Assembly (NCBI GenBank): GCA_964369405.1
Contig: CAYJGB010000006.1
Span: 26,403-90,402 of the forward strand
Direction of reading: 5' to 3'
DNA length: 64,000 nucleotides
From: CAYJFG01 sp964369405
GTDB taxonomy: Bacteria > Bacillota > Clostridia > Oscillospirales > Acutalibacteraceae
In this document: positions 25,381 to 34,288 of the stretch, piece after piece
Layout of the letters: each line of letters begins with the position of its first letter
Numbering within the stretch: the first letter of the stretch is position 1
Notes under the pieces: generated by a model
Databases searched by the model: none
Told to the model about the DNA's origin: nothing
What the model saw: only the letters and a program-made list of their open reading frames with translations
Translations under genes and position numbers: made by a program

Positions 25381-28002
25381 TTATTTTAATGCTTCTATTG
25401 CTGTTTGTATCATTTCTATTTTTTCTATCTCTTTTTGTGCTTGCATTTTTACTGTTTCTACTACTTTTGCTGGTGCTTTTGCTACAAATCCTGCATTGTT
25501 TAGCTTTCCTTGTGACTGTGCTAATAATTTTTTTGTAGCCTCTAATTCTTTGTTTAATCTTTCTAGCTCTTTTTCTTTGTCCACTAGCTCGTCCATTGGT
25601 ATGTAGATTTTTGCTTTTCGTGTTACTATTGTTACGGCTCCCTCTATATCAAAACTATCTGATATTAACACTTCGCTTGCAAATGCTAGTTTGTTTATGA
25701 ACGCTACACCGTTTTCAAAAATTCCTTTTTCTTCTGTTGCTATGTACACTTTTGCTTTCTTTGATGGTGGTACATTCATTTCACTTCTGCGTGTACGTAT
25801 CTCTTTTATTGCTTCCATTATAGTTTCCATCTCTTCTACTGCTTCTGGAAATTCATAATTTTTGCTGTACTCTGGGTATTTTGTAGTCATTATTGTTTCG
25901 CCAGCATTAGGTAGTGTTTGCCATATTTCTTCTGTTATAAATGGCATAAATGGGTGTAGAAGTAGTAACATTTTATCAAGAACCCATACTAACACTTGTC
26001 TTGCGTTTTGTGCTGATTTTCCATCTGTTTGAAGTCTTGCTTTTGCAAGTTCAATATACCAATCGCAATAACAATCCCATATAAAATCGTATAACTTTTG
26101 AACAGCTATTCCTAGTTCATGTTTTTCTATGTTTTCTGTAACTTCTTTTGCTACATTATTTAAAGTACTTACTATCCATTTATCTTCAGTTGTTAAAGTT
26201 TCTGGCAATTCGTTTTTAACATCATAATCATCAATGTTCATATGTACAAATCTTGATGCATTCCAAAGTTTATTAGCAAAGTTTCTGCACGCTTCTATAC
26301 GTTTTTCTGTAAAACGCATATCGTTTCCTGGAGAATTACCTGTTGCAAGGAAAAATCTTAATGAATCTGCACCATATTTCTCTATTATCTCTAGTGGGTC
26401 TATGCCGTTACCTAGAGATTTAGACATCTTAACACCGTTTTCGTCACGGATAAGCCCATGTATAAATACTGTTTTAAAAGGTACTTCTCCCATTTGCTCT
26501 ATTGATGAGAATATCATTCTAGCAACCCAGAAGAAGATAATATCATACCCTGTAACTAGTGTGTCTGTTGGATAAAAATATTCAAGTTCTGGAGTTTTGT
26601 CTGGCCAGCCTAATGTGCTAAACGGCCATAATGCTGAAGAAAACCATGTGTCTAGTGTGTCTTCGTCTTGTTTTATGTTTGTGCTGTTACATTTACAGCA
26701 ATTTGTCGGTGTTTCTTTGCTAACTGTAATTTCTCCACAATCGCCACAATAGTAAGCAGGTATTCTATGTCCCCACCACAACTGACGTGATATACACCAA
26801 TCTTTTATATTTTCCATCCAGTGGAAATACACTTTTTCAAATCTTTCTGGTATAATTTGAGTTTCTTTATTTTTAACTGCATCTATTGATGGCTTTGCTA
26901 GTGGTTTCATCTTAACAAACCATTGTTTAGATACAGAAGGTTCTACAACAGTTTTACATCTATAGCAAGTGCCTACATTATGTGTGTGAGGCTCTATTTT
27001 TACTAAAAATCCTTGCTCATCTAAATCTGCTACTATTTTCTTTCTAGCCTCATAACGCTCTAATCCTTTATATTCTAAAGCGTTTTCATTCATCACTGCT
27101 TTATCGTCCATAACGCTGATTATCGGTAAATTATGTCTTAGTCCTACCTCAAAGTCGTTAGGGTCGTGTGCAGGTGTTATTTTTACTACGCCAGTACCAA
27201 AATCTTTCTCTACATAAGTATCTGCTACTACTGGAATTTCTCTGCCTACTAGTGGTAATGTGATAGTTTTTCCTATTATACTTTTATATCTTTCATCTTC
27301 TGGATGCACTGCTATCGCTGTATCTCCAAGCATAGTTTCAGGACGTGTTGTAGCTAGCTCAACATATCCACTACCATCTGTTAACGGATACTTAATATGC
27401 CAAAAATTGCCTTCTTTTTCTATAAAGTCGACTTCAGCATCAGATATAGATGTACTACAATTTGGACACCAGTTTATAATACGCTCTCCACGATAGATAA
27501 GACCTTTGTCATATAGACGAATAAAAACCTCGTTAACAGCCTTTGAACAGCCTTCGTCCATAGTAAAACGTTCACGCTCCCAGTCGCAAGAAGAGCCTAG
27601 TTTTTTAAGTTGGTCAGTAATTTTACCACCATAAACTTTTTTCCATTCCCACGCACGTTTTAAAAACTCGTCTCTACCTATGTCATCTTTAGTTATGTTT
27701 TCAGCTTTCATCGCCTCAACAATTTTAGCCTCAGTCGCAATAGATGCATGGTCTGTACCAGGAACCCACAAAGCTGAGTATCCTTGCATACGTTTAAAAC
27801 GAGTAAGAATATCTTGTAAAGTGTTATCTAGAGCATGACCCATATGTAATTGTCCAGTGATATTAGGAGGTGGCATAACAATAGTATAAGGTTTTTTATC
27901 GTTATCTACTTCTGCATGAAAAAAGTTACCTTTCATCCAAAAATCATAAATTTTATCCTCAACTTCTTGAGGGTTATAGGCTTTTGCCAAATCTTTAGCC
28001 AT
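25381..28002 (-). CDS. valS: Valyl-tRNA synthetase
   Basis: It charges tRNA-Val. I start at ATG 28002 because AAAGGAG lies 8 bases upstream; the longer frame to 28041 lacks a site. The 873 residues contain H53MGH56 after PPPNITG, an editing domain (TTRPETMLGDTA), a Cys-rich zinc region, the KMSKS loop near residue 525 and the C-terminal coiled coil. The leader from the predicted promoter is only about 60 bases, too short for a T-box, unlike many Bacillota synthetase genes. truB follows. Confidence 0.96.
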   Translation of the reverse strand: MAKDLAKAYNPQEVEDKIYDFWMKGNFFHAEVDNDKKPYTIVMPPPNITGQLHMGHALDNTLQDILTRFKRMQGYSALWVPGTDHASIATEAKIVEAMKAENITKDDIGRDEFLKRAWEWKKVYGGKITDQLKKLGSSCDWERERFTMDEGCSKAVNEVFIRLYDKGLIYRGERIINWCPNCSTSISDAEVDFIEKEGNFWHIKYPLTDGSGYVELATTRPETMLGDTAIAVHPEDERYKSIIGKTITLPLVGREIPVVADTYVEKDFGTGVVKITPAHDPNDFEVGLRHNLPIISVMDDKAVMNENALEYKGLERYEARKKIVADLDEQGFLVKIEPHTHNVGTCYRCKTVVEPSVSKQWFVKMKPLAKPSIDAVKNKETQIIPERFEKVYFHWMENIKDWCISRQLWWGHRIPAYYCGDCGEITVSKETPTNCCKCNSTNIKQDEDTLDTWFSSALWPFSTLGWPDKTPELEYFYPTDTLVTGYDIIFFWVARMIFSSIEQMGEVPFKTVFIHGLIRDENGVKMSKSLGNGIDPLEIIEKYGADSLRFFLATGNSPGNDMRFTEKRIEACRNFANKLWNASRFVHMNIDDYDVKNELPETLTTEDKWIVSTLNNVAKEVTENIEKHELGIAVQKLYDFIWDCYCDWYIELAKARLQTDGKSAQNARQVLVWVLDKMLLLLHPFMPFITEEIWQTLPNAGETIMTTKYPEYSKNYEFPEAVEEMETIMEAIKEIRTRRSEMNVPPSKKAKVYIATEEKGIFENGVAFINKLAFASEVLISDSFDIEGAVTIVTRKAKIYIPMDELVDKEKELERLNKELEATKKLLAQSQGKLNNAGFVAKAPAKVVETVKMQAQKEIEKIEMIQTAIEALK

Positions 28003-28070
28003 AATTGTGACTCCTTTAAAATAGAATAATAATTCAATCAACGTAAAATTGAATACAAAAATACCAATAC

Positions 28071-28099
28071 ATTATACCACTAGAAAAAAATTTTTTCAA
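28071..28099 (-). promoter_or_regulatory. Promoter of the valS-truB operon
   Basis: Minus strand: TTGAAA (28094-28099), 17 bases, TATAAT (28071-28076). Confidence 0.7.
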
Positions 28100-28209
28100 C
28101 AAGAAGAAATTGAAAAAACGAGGAATAAAAAATAAAAATCGGCAAAAACTGTATATATGATATAATTTGTGAATAAATTATAAATTTTTCAGAAAATCAT
28201 CTAAATAGA

Positions 28210-28238
28210 TTGACATTTTTGAAAAAAATGGTTAATAT
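28210..28238 (+). promoter_or_regulatory. Promoter of the 49-aa peptide gene
   Basis: Perfect TTGACA (28210-28215), 17 bases, TAATAT (28233-28238), then GGAGG at 28268-28272. Confidence 0.65.
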
Positions 28239-28279
28239 ATAAATATGATAAATATATAAAATTTTTTGGAGGTTTTATT

Positions 28280-28429
28280 ATGTGTAAACACAAACTAGGT
28301 ATTTTAATAGCTGTAATAGCATCAGTAGCAGCAATATGTGCAGCAGTAACTGCAATAGTGATAATAAAAGAGAAAAAGAAAAAAGATAACGAAGAGTTGG
28401 AAGCATATTTAGATTGCTCTATACAATAA
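28280..28429 (+). CDS. 49-aa single-span membrane peptide
   Basis: This small gene has its own promoter, a GGAGG site 7 bases before the ATG and a strong terminator. The product starts MCKHKLG, has one Ala/Ile/Val-rich transmembrane helix (about 8-29), then a lysine-rich stretch and an acidic end finishing LDCSIQ, with three Cys overall. I do not recognise a family. A complete transcription unit for so short a frame argues that it is real. It could be a regulatory or toxin-like membrane peptide, but nothing proves either. Confidence 0.7.
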   Translation: MCKHKLGILIAVIASVAAICAAVTAIVIIKEKKKKDNEELEAYLDCSIQ

Positions 28430-28456
28430 TAGAGATGTGCAAGAATTGAGAGTTTA

Positions 28457-28488
28457 AACAGGAGGAATTATTATCCTCCTGTTTTTTT
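28457..28488 (+). terminator. Terminator of the 49-aa peptide gene
   Basis: A 10-bp stem (28457-28466 with 28474-28483) with a 7-base loop and a T run. Confidence 0.85.
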
Positions 28489-28498
28489 GCGTTAATTT

Positions 28499-28680
28499 TG
28501 TGCAAATTATAACAGAACAACAAACCTGTAGGGGCGAAATCCATTTTCGCCCGTTGTTTTATATAGCACAATGTAAAATGGAATAATAATTAATGTATGA
28601 ACATATGTCATTAATCTACAAATAACATTCATAATTCTGTACAAAATTAACGGGAGCATATTGAATGCCCCCCTACAAAT
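28499..28680 (+). repeat. Composite convergent-end repeat, copy 3
   Basis: Module A (about 28499-28580) is nearly identical to copy 1 over some 75 bases, including CAAATTATAACAGAACAAC and the GGGCGAAA / TTTCGCCC hairpin. Module B (about 28637-28680) has GGGAGCAT pairing imperfectly with ATGCCCCCC after TGTACAAAAT. It lies between the 49-aa gene and the oppositely oriented oxidoreductase operon. Confidence 0.8.
28637..28673 (-). terminator. Probable terminator of the oxidoreductase operon
   Basis: The module B hairpin (28652-28659 with 28665-28672, one mismatch) is followed on the minus strand by TTAATTTTG, so it can terminate the leftward operon. Confidence 0.55.
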
Positions 28681-28715
28681 ACTTGTTAATATTAACATTA
28701 GTGCGACAGCCCCAT

Positions 28716-29252
28716 TTAATAATTAACACCTATCTCTATCGCTTTATTATTAGCTTCTAATAAATGTTTTTTTGAGTCTGGTACACATTTTTCTATCGCT
28801 TTGTTTAATGCTTCTCTACTACAAAAATTTGTTTCTTTATATAATTTTCCCACCATTACTATGTTAGCAAGTCCCTTTATACCATTCTCTTCAGCTAGCT
28901 TACTTGCTGGTATATAATGTACTGTTACATCTTCTCTTTCTACCTTTACATCTATTAAATAGCTATCTATTATTACTACTCCATTTGGCACAACTGTATC
29001 TATGAATTTTTCATAAGATGGCTTATTCATTGCTATTAGTACATTTGGGCTTAACACTAAAGGCGAACCTATAGCATCTTTACTTATACAGATACTACAG
29101 TTTGCTGTTCCACCTCTCATCTCAGGGCCGTATGATGGTAGCCATGAAATTTCTTTATCTTCCATTAATCCACCATATGCTATTACTTTTCCACCAAATA
29201 ATATGCCTTGTCCTCCAAAACCTGCAATTATCATATTGTAGTCTTTTGTCAT
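28716..29252 (-). CDS. 2-oxoacid:ferredoxin oxidoreductase, gamma subunit
   Basis: The 178 residues match the PorG/VorC-type gamma domain: an AGFGGQGILFGGK motif at the N-terminus and the PEMRGG segment. Together with the delta, alpha and beta subunits encoded just upstream it oxidises a 2-oxoacid to acyl-CoA and CO2, reducing ferredoxin. Its start overlaps the beta gene by four bases. It is last in the operon, followed by the module B hairpin. Codons are A-ending here. Confidence 0.92.
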   Translation of the reverse strand: MTKDYNMIIAGFGGQGILFGGKVIAYGGLMEDKEISWLPSYGPEMRGGTANCSICISKDAIGSPLVLSPNVLIAMNKPSYEKFIDTVVPNGVVIIDSYLIDVKVEREDVTVHYIPASKLAEENGIKGLANIVMVGKLYKETNFCSREALNKAIEKCVPDSKKHLLEANNKAIEIGVNY

Positions 29253-30004
29253 TTTGTGCTACCTCCTTTTTCTCCGTCTTTGTAAACTCCTAACGGATAA
29301 TACGGAAGCATATTTTCTTGTAACCATGTTATTGACTCAACTGGATTTAATCCCCAGTTTGTTGGACATGTTGACATTATTTCTATAATTGAAAAACCTT
29401 TTTTATTAATCTGATTTTCAAAACCTTTTTTAATAGCTTTTTTTGTAGCGTTTATATTTTTTATTGTATCTACTGATGTTCTTTGTGCTAATGCAACACC
29501 GTCTAGTGTAGATAATAACTCACATACTCTAATTGGAAAACCTGCACTCTCTATATCTCTACCATATGGTGATGTTTGTGTTACTTGGTTTGGTAATGAT
29601 GTTGGTGCCATTTGTCCACCTGTCATTCCGTAAATTGCATTGTTTATAAAGATGATTGTTATGTTTTCTCCTCTTGTTGCACTGTGTATTGTTTCAGCTG
29701 TTCCTATTGCTATTAAATCTCCGTCGCCTTGATATGTGAACACTATATTTTCAGGGATTGCTCTTTTTACTCCTGTTGCAACGGCTGGTGCTCTTCCGTG
29801 TGGTGCTTGTATCATATCGCAATTAAAATAGTCATAGTTCATTACGGCACATCCAACTGGTGCTACTCCTACTGTGCTACCCTCAATTTCTAACTCGTCT
29901 AATATCTCTGCTATTATTCTATGTACTATTCCATGTGAGCAACCTGGACAGTAATGCATTGGTACATCTGCCATAGCTTTTGGTTTTTCAAATACTATTG
30001 CCAT
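29249..30004 (-). CDS. 2-oxoacid:ferredoxin oxidoreductase, beta subunit (TPP-binding)
   Basis: The 251 residues carry the thiamine diphosphate/metal motif GDGDLIAIG with a later NNAIYGMTGGQ, and the CPGC start typical of Vor/Kor beta chains. It provides the catalytic thiamine site. It overlaps both neighbours (four bases with gamma, one with alpha). The substrate could be branched-chain 2-oxoacids or 2-oxoglutarate; sequence reading alone cannot separate the two. Confidence 0.92.
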   Translation of the reverse strand: MAIVFEKPKAMADVPMHYCPGCSHGIVHRIIAEILDELEIEGSTVGVAPVGCAVMNYDYFNCDMIQAPHGRAPAVATGVKRAIPENIVFTYQGDGDLIAIGTAETIHSATRGENITIIFINNAIYGMTGGQMAPTSLPNQVTQTSPYGRDIESAGFPIRVCELLSTLDGVALAQRTSVDTIKNINATKKAIKKGFENQINKKGFSIIEIMSTCPTNWGLNPVESITWLQENMLPYYPLGVYKDGEKGGSTK

Positions 30005-31062
30005 TACTTTGTACCTCCTAGCATTTCTATTTTCTCTAATATCTCTTGTGGAGTTGGTATTATTCCACCTGTTCTACCAAAAAATTCTACTGGTATGCTA
30101 CAATTGATTGAAAGTTTTACATCTTCTATCATTTGACCTGTGCTCATCTCTACACATAACATGCTTTTTGCTGTTTTTGCTACTTTTTGTAGTACATCTG
30201 TTGGAAACGGCCATAATGTGATTGGACGTACAAGTCCTACCTTAATACCTTTGTCACGTGCCATATTAACAGCACTATGTGCAACTCTTGAAGATGCACC
30301 GTATGCTACTACTATATAATCAGCATCTTGTGTTAAGTACTCCTCAGCCATTTGTTCCTCAGCTTTTATTGTTTCGTATCTTTTGTAACGCTCAATTATC
30401 AGTTTTTCTAGTGCTTGAGGCGTTAAGTAAAGTGAATTTACTACATTATGCTTTCTTTTGTTTTTATGTCCATCTATTGCCCACTCTTTTTTAGGTAGAC
30501 TTGTAACAGCATCTGGAATTTCTACAGGCTCCATCATTTGTCCTAACATTCCATCTGCTAAAATCATAGCAGGTATTCTATATTTATCGCCTAAATCAAA
30601 AGCCGTTCCTACAAGATTTACCATTTCTTGTACTGTTGATGGTGCAAAAACTAATATATGAAAATCGCCATGACCACACGCTTTAGTCGCTTGAAAGTAG
30701 TCTGCTTGAGATGGTTGAATACCACCTAAACCAGGGCCACCACGTTGTACATTTATAATAAGCCCAGGAACATCGCTACCAGCCATATAGGAGATAGTTT
30801 CTGTTTTTAAGCTAATACCAGGTGAACTTGAACTAGTCATAGCACGAACACCGGCAGATGCTGCACCTAAAACCATATTTATAGCAGAAATTTCTGATTC
30901 TGCTTGTATGAATGTGCCACCGATTTTAGGTAATTGCTTTGACATATATGCAGATAGTTCAGTTTGAGGAGTTATCGGGTATCCAAAAAAGTGTTTACAA
31001 CCAGCTTGAATAGCCGCTTGAGCTAAAGCCTCATTGCCTTTCATTAAAAATCTTTCAGCCAT
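30004..31062 (-). CDS. 2-oxoacid:ferredoxin oxidoreductase, alpha subunit (VorB-like)
   Basis: The 352 residues hold the FLMKGNEALAQAA start, GYPITPQTE, a QAESEISAINM segment and RGGPGLGG, all standard in the alpha chain that supports the thiamine site and binds CoA. Automatic annotation of close relatives usually says 3-methyl-2-oxobutanoate dehydrogenase subunit VorB. Subunit order delta-alpha-beta-gamma is the usual clostridial order. Alpha lies 18 bases after the ferredoxin-like gene. Confidence 0.92.
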   Translation of the reverse strand: MAERFLMKGNEALAQAAIQAGCKHFFGYPITPQTELSAYMSKQLPKIGGTFIQAESEISAINMVLGAASAGVRAMTSSSSPGISLKTETISYMAGSDVPGLIINVQRGGPGLGGIQPSQADYFQATKACGHGDFHILVFAPSTVQEMVNLVGTAFDLGDKYRIPAMILADGMLGQMMEPVEIPDAVTSLPKKEWAIDGHKNKRKHNVVNSLYLTPQALEKLIIERYKRYETIKAEEQMAEEYLTQDADYIVVAYGASSRVAHSAVNMARDKGIKVGLVRPITLWPFPTDVLQKVAKTAKSMLCVEMSTGQMIEDVKLSINCSIPVEFFGRTGGIIPTPQEILEKIEMLGGTK

Positions 31063-31080
31063 AATAAATCATCTCCTTTC

Positions 31081-31287
31081 TTATCTTTCAACAACAATTG
31101 CAACATCTGGGCACATAAGAGCGCAAGATTTACAACCGATACATTTATCTTCATCAATTAAAGTAGCTGGGTGATATCCTTTAATGTTGATTTTATCTTT
31201 AGATAAAGCCATAATTTTTTTTGGACAGGCATAAACGCATAGTCCACAGCCTTTGCAAATGTTTTCATATACAGTAACTTTTGCCAT
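31081..31287 (-). CDS. 2-oxoacid:ferredoxin oxidoreductase, delta subunit (2x[4Fe-4S])
   Basis: The 68 residues have two CxxCxxCxxxC clusters (CKGCGLCVYACPK and CIGCKSCALMCPD), the electron outlet of the complex. It is the promoter-proximal subunit and shows T-ending codons, in contrast to gamma. A 58-base gap separates it from the P-loop gene upstream; I see no convincing promoter in the gap, so it is probably in the larger operon. Confidence 0.93.
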   Translation of the reverse strand: MAKVTVYENICKGCGLCVYACPKKIMALSKDKINIKGYHPATLIDEDKCIGCKSCALMCPDVAIVVER

Positions 31288-31345
31288 TCTAAATCCTTCT
31301 TTCGTTTGCGTTATAACATTTAGATTTTAAAATTTAAATGTTAAA

Positions 31346-32026
31346 TCAATTAAATGGTGGTTTAACAATTATATCAACAGGTAAAAGACTTAAATTTTCG
31401 CTTTGCATATCACAATAGATATTTTTAGGACAAGAAGTGAGTGCAACAGGAAGTTTTAAGAGTTTAGCTGTTTGTTTTGCATAGTCTAAAGAATTTAAGA
31501 TAGTTTCTTTAGTCGTTAAATTCTGCAAATGTGAGTTGTTTATAATCGCAGTTGCCTTTATTTTTGATGCTTCTTCTATTTCGCTTAATAGAGCTTTTGC
31601 TTCTTGTGGAGTAGATGTTAATGCTCGGTATTTGTTTATAACGTAATATGCGTTGTATTTTTCTAAAGAATTTATTTCCTTAGAAAATCTACCTAATGCA
31701 TATGCTCCAACATCATCTCCACCAACATCTACTATAGTGTAACGTGATGTATCGGCAAAAACTGAATATATTTGAGGCGACAATGATGGAGTATCCATAT
31801 TAGTTCCTAGTGACTGTGGAGAAATAACATCAATATTATGTTTTGATAAAAATTCTTTGTAGTCGCCTGAGCGAAAATATGGGTTTACAACATCTAAATC
31901 TACAATTGTAACTTTCTTATTGGTGCTTGCAAGTGATAAGGCTAAGTTAATAGATAAATTAGTCTTACCACTTCCATAATGACCATATATTATTGTGAAT
32001 TTTTCAAACACGTTTAATTTATTCAT
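31346..32026 (-). CDS. ParA/MinD-like P-loop ATPase
   Basis: The 226 residues begin with GHYGSGKTN (Walker A, residues 15-23), followed by IVDLDVVNPYFR as switch/Walker-A' region and TIVDVGGDDVG as Walker B. No membrane-targeting helix is obvious. Proteins of this type occur beside Por/Vor operons in Clostridia with no proven function; an Fe-S assembly or enzyme-maturation role is conceivable but only inference. It starts 2 bases after metY and precedes the ferredoxin-like subunit. Confidence 0.8.
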   Translation of the reverse strand: MNKLNVFEKFTIIYGHYGSGKTNLSINLALSLASTNKKVTIVDLDVVNPYFRSGDYKEFLSKHNIDVISPQSLGTNMDTPSLSPQIYSVFADTSRYTIVDVGGDDVGAYALGRFSKEINSLEKYNAYYVINKYRALTSTPQEAKALLSEIEEASKIKATAIINNSHLQNLTTKETILNSLDYAKQTAKLLKLPVALTSCPKNIYCDMQSENLSLLPVDIIVKPPFN

Positions 32027-32028
32027 AA

Positions 32029-33303
32029 TTATAAAGTCGCTAATGCTTGCTCAATGTCTTCGATTAAGTCGTTTACGTTTTCTATACCTACTGAAAATCT
32101 AACCATATTTGGTGCAACGCCTGCTTCTATTAGTTGCTCGTCAGATAATTGTCTATGTGTAGTGCTTGCAGGGTGAAGAACACAAGTTCTTAAGTCTGCT
32201 ACATGTATAACCATTGCTGCTATTTTTAGATTTTCCATAAATTTAGCAGCTTTTTCTCTGCCACCTTTAATAGCTATAGCCATTACGCCACAAGTACCAT
32301 TTGGCATATATTTTTGTGCTAATTCATAATATTTATTTCCCTCTAGTGAAGGGTAGTTTATCCATTCTATTTGTGGGTGGTTTTCTAAATGTTTTGCTAT
32401 TACTAATGCGTTCTCACAATGACGCTCCATTCTTAGTGCAAGTGTTTCTAGCCCTAAGTTTAGTAAAAATGCATTATGTGGAGATGCTTGAGCACCAAAA
32501 TCTCTCATTAAGTGAGCTCTTGCTTTTAAGATATATGCTAGGTTTCCGAATTTTTCTGTATATACCATTCCATGGTATGTTTCGTCTGGTGTAGTTAGCA
32601 TATCAAATTTACCTGATTTTGCCCAGTCAAAGTTGCCACTGTCTACAATTACACCACCTAAAGATACTGCGTGTCCGTCCATATATTTTGATGTTGAATG
32701 TACTACAATATCTGCACCAAACTCAAAAGGTCTAAAGTTTATTGGTGTTGCAAATGTGTTATCTACTATTAGTGGTACGTTATGTTTATGTGCTATTTTT
32801 GCATATAATTCTAAGTCTAGTACTATCAGAGTTGGGTTTGTTAAACTCTCTGTAAACACAGCTTTTGTATTTTCTTTAAATGCACTTTCTATCTCTTCTT
32901 GTGTAGAGTCTGGTTTTACAAAAGTAAATTCTATTCCTAAATCTCTAAGCGTTTTGTTAAATAAATTAAATGTTCCACCGTATAACGCACTTGAGCATAC
33001 TACATGGTCGCCTGCTTTGCATATGTTTGTTATTGATATTAATGAGGCTGCTTGTCCTGATGATGTTAGCATTGCTGCTACTCCACCTTCTAAGTCTGCT
33101 ATTTTCTTTTCTACTGCATCTAGTGTTGGGTTAGATAATCTTGTATAAAAAAATCCAGCCTCGTCTAAGTCAAATAATTTGCTCATAGTTTCTGCATTGT
33201 TATACATAAAAGTTGTACTTTGTGCTATTGGCACAACCCTTGACTCTCCGTTCCCTGGTGTATACCCTGATTGTACACATTTTGTTTCAATTGAATTACT
33301 CAT
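32029..33303 (-). CDS. metY: O-acetylhomoserine sulfhydrylase (MetY type)
   Basis: This PLP enzyme makes homocysteine (or cysteine) from O-acetyl-homoserine (or -serine) and sulfide. The 424 residues match the Cys/Met-metabolism PLP family: YTRLSNPT, SSGQAA, DNTFATP, and STSKYMDGH with PLP Lys206. It is sandwiched by 2-base gaps between a zinc-ribbon membrane protein and the P-loop ATPase. No SAM riboswitch or T-box is visible, though it sits inside an operon, not at its head. Confidence 0.93.
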   Translation of the reverse strand: MSNSIETKCVQSGYTPGNGESRVVPIAQSTTFMYNNAETMSKLFDLDEAGFFYTRLSNPTLDAVEKKIADLEGGVAAMLTSSGQAASLISITNICKAGDHVVCSSALYGGTFNLFNKTLRDLGIEFTFVKPDSTQEEIESAFKENTKAVFTESLTNPTLIVLDLELYAKIAHKHNVPLIVDNTFATPINFRPFEFGADIVVHSTSKYMDGHAVSLGGVIVDSGNFDWAKSGKFDMLTTPDETYHGMVYTEKFGNLAYILKARAHLMRDFGAQASPHNAFLLNLGLETLALRMERHCENALVIAKHLENHPQIEWINYPSLEGNKYYELAQKYMPNGTCGVMAIAIKGGREKAAKFMENLKIAAMVIHVADLRTCVLHPASTTHRQLSDEQLIEAGVAPNMVRFSVGIENVNDLIEDIEQALATL

Positions 33304-33305
33304 AA

Positions 33306-33884
33306 TTAATTACCTCCGTTGAATAGTTTAGTTATTAATTCTGCTATAAAATCTACACTAAATATTGCAAGTGCTGCTAATAGTATAAATGCTAGAGCAG
33401 AGATTATTCTTACAGCTAGTCTTTTTTTCGGGCTCATTTCCTCAGAGTCTTCTTCTTCGTTATTTTTATTATTTCTATCTATTGTATATGTTTTTTCTTC
33501 ATTTTGTGGTGTGTGATTTTCTTCTATATCTAGTGTTGATATGTCGGTGTCATCATCAATAATTTGAGAATCTGTTTTAATTGCTCCTATACCTATTAAT
33601 ATATCTACAGCTTGCTCATAAGCACAGTAAGGTACAGAAATTCTAACTTTATTATTAGCTTTACCAGTAAGGTCTTCTGAACTATTTTCTTTTTTTGCTT
33701 TTTTCTCAATACAAGGTATGTTGTTATCTTCTAAAGCAGCAACAATTCTTGAGCGTTCAAAACCATAAGCACTAATAATATAAACAGGTTCATTATTATC
33801 AATCTCTTTAACAAGAGGTTTCTTACAATCGCTACAAATAGCACCTTTTTGATAAAGAGTACCACAACGTTTACAATATTTCAT
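33306..33884 (-). CDS. Zinc-ribbon / DUF2007-like tail-anchored protein
   Basis: I start at ATG 33884 (GGAGG 11 bases upstream), giving 192 residues. A CxxC...CxxC zinc ribbon (KYCKRCG, CSDCKK) is followed by a domain like DUF2007 (VYIISAYGFERSRIVAALEDNNIPC and VSVPYCAYEQAVDIL-type strands), an acidic linker and a C-terminal transmembrane helix (about 165-185). Function is unknown. It is first in the metY-oxidoreductase operon. Its codons pass from T-ending at the start to A-ending at the end. Confidence 0.72.
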   Translation of the reverse strand: MKYCKRCGTLYQKGAICSDCKKPLVKEIDNNEPVYIISAYGFERSRIVAALEDNNIPCIEKKAKKENSSEDLTGKANNKVRISVPYCAYEQAVDILIGIGAIKTDSQIIDDDTDISTLDIEENHTPQNEEKTYTIDRNNKNNEEEDSEEMSPKKRLAVRIISALAFILLAALAIFSVDFIAELITKLFNGGN

Positions 33885-34006
33885 AAAAATAAAATCCTCC
33901 AAAACATAAAATAGATAGAGCAATATAAAAAAGAGTATAATTCTCTTAAATACCATATTAACAAAGAATTAAAAAAAAATCAAGCAAGAAAATTTCGAAA
34001 AAGGTA

Positions 34007-34060
34007 TTGACAAGAATACTTGTCACATGTTATACTCTGGTTGTTGATTGACAAGTATTC
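34007..34060 (+). promoter_or_regulatory. Promoter with palindromic operator upstream of the XRE gene
   Basis: TTGACA (34007-34012) and TATACT (34031-34036) with 18 bases between. The perfect inverted repeat TGACAAG-AATA-CTTGTCA (34008-34025) overlaps the -35 box. A second element at 34049-34060 (TGACAAGTATTC) repeats one arm and centre in inverted sense just downstream of the -10. Two repressor sites flanking the start point are likely. Confidence 0.7.
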
Positions 34061-34079
34061 TTTACATAGGAGGTTGTTT

Positions 34080-34283
34080 ATGCCACTTTTTAACAACTTA
34101 AAATCGCTTAGAGAGGGTAGAAATATTTCTCAAAGTGAATTAGGTAAACTTATTGGCGTATCTAGGCAAACTATTAGCTCGATTGAACGTGGGGACTATC
34201 ACCCGTCTGTAGTTCTAGCTTTAAAAATTGCTTATATATTTAACACGACTGTAGAACAAATTTTTATATTTTCGGAGGATTGA
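34080..34283 (+). CDS. XRE family transcriptional regulator
   Basis: The 67 residues form almost only a helix-turn-helix (LKSLREGRNISQSELGKLIG, then VSRQTISSIERGDYHPS). I start at ATG 34080, six bases after AGGAGG; a longer frame from 34020 would begin inside the promoter. It overlaps the next gene, a DUF3169-like membrane protein, a common pairing in Bacillota. The palindrome in its promoter is a likely self-operator. Confidence 0.9.
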   Translation: MPLFNNLKSLREGRNISQSELGKLIGVSRQTISSIERGDYHPSVVLALKIAYIFNTTVEQIFIFSED

Positions 34284-34288
34284 TGATA

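Noticed and set aside
28003..28100. T-box leader for valS
   Set aside because: The predicted leader is about 60 bases and lacks the T-box core and antiterminator; the promoter sits immediately upstream.
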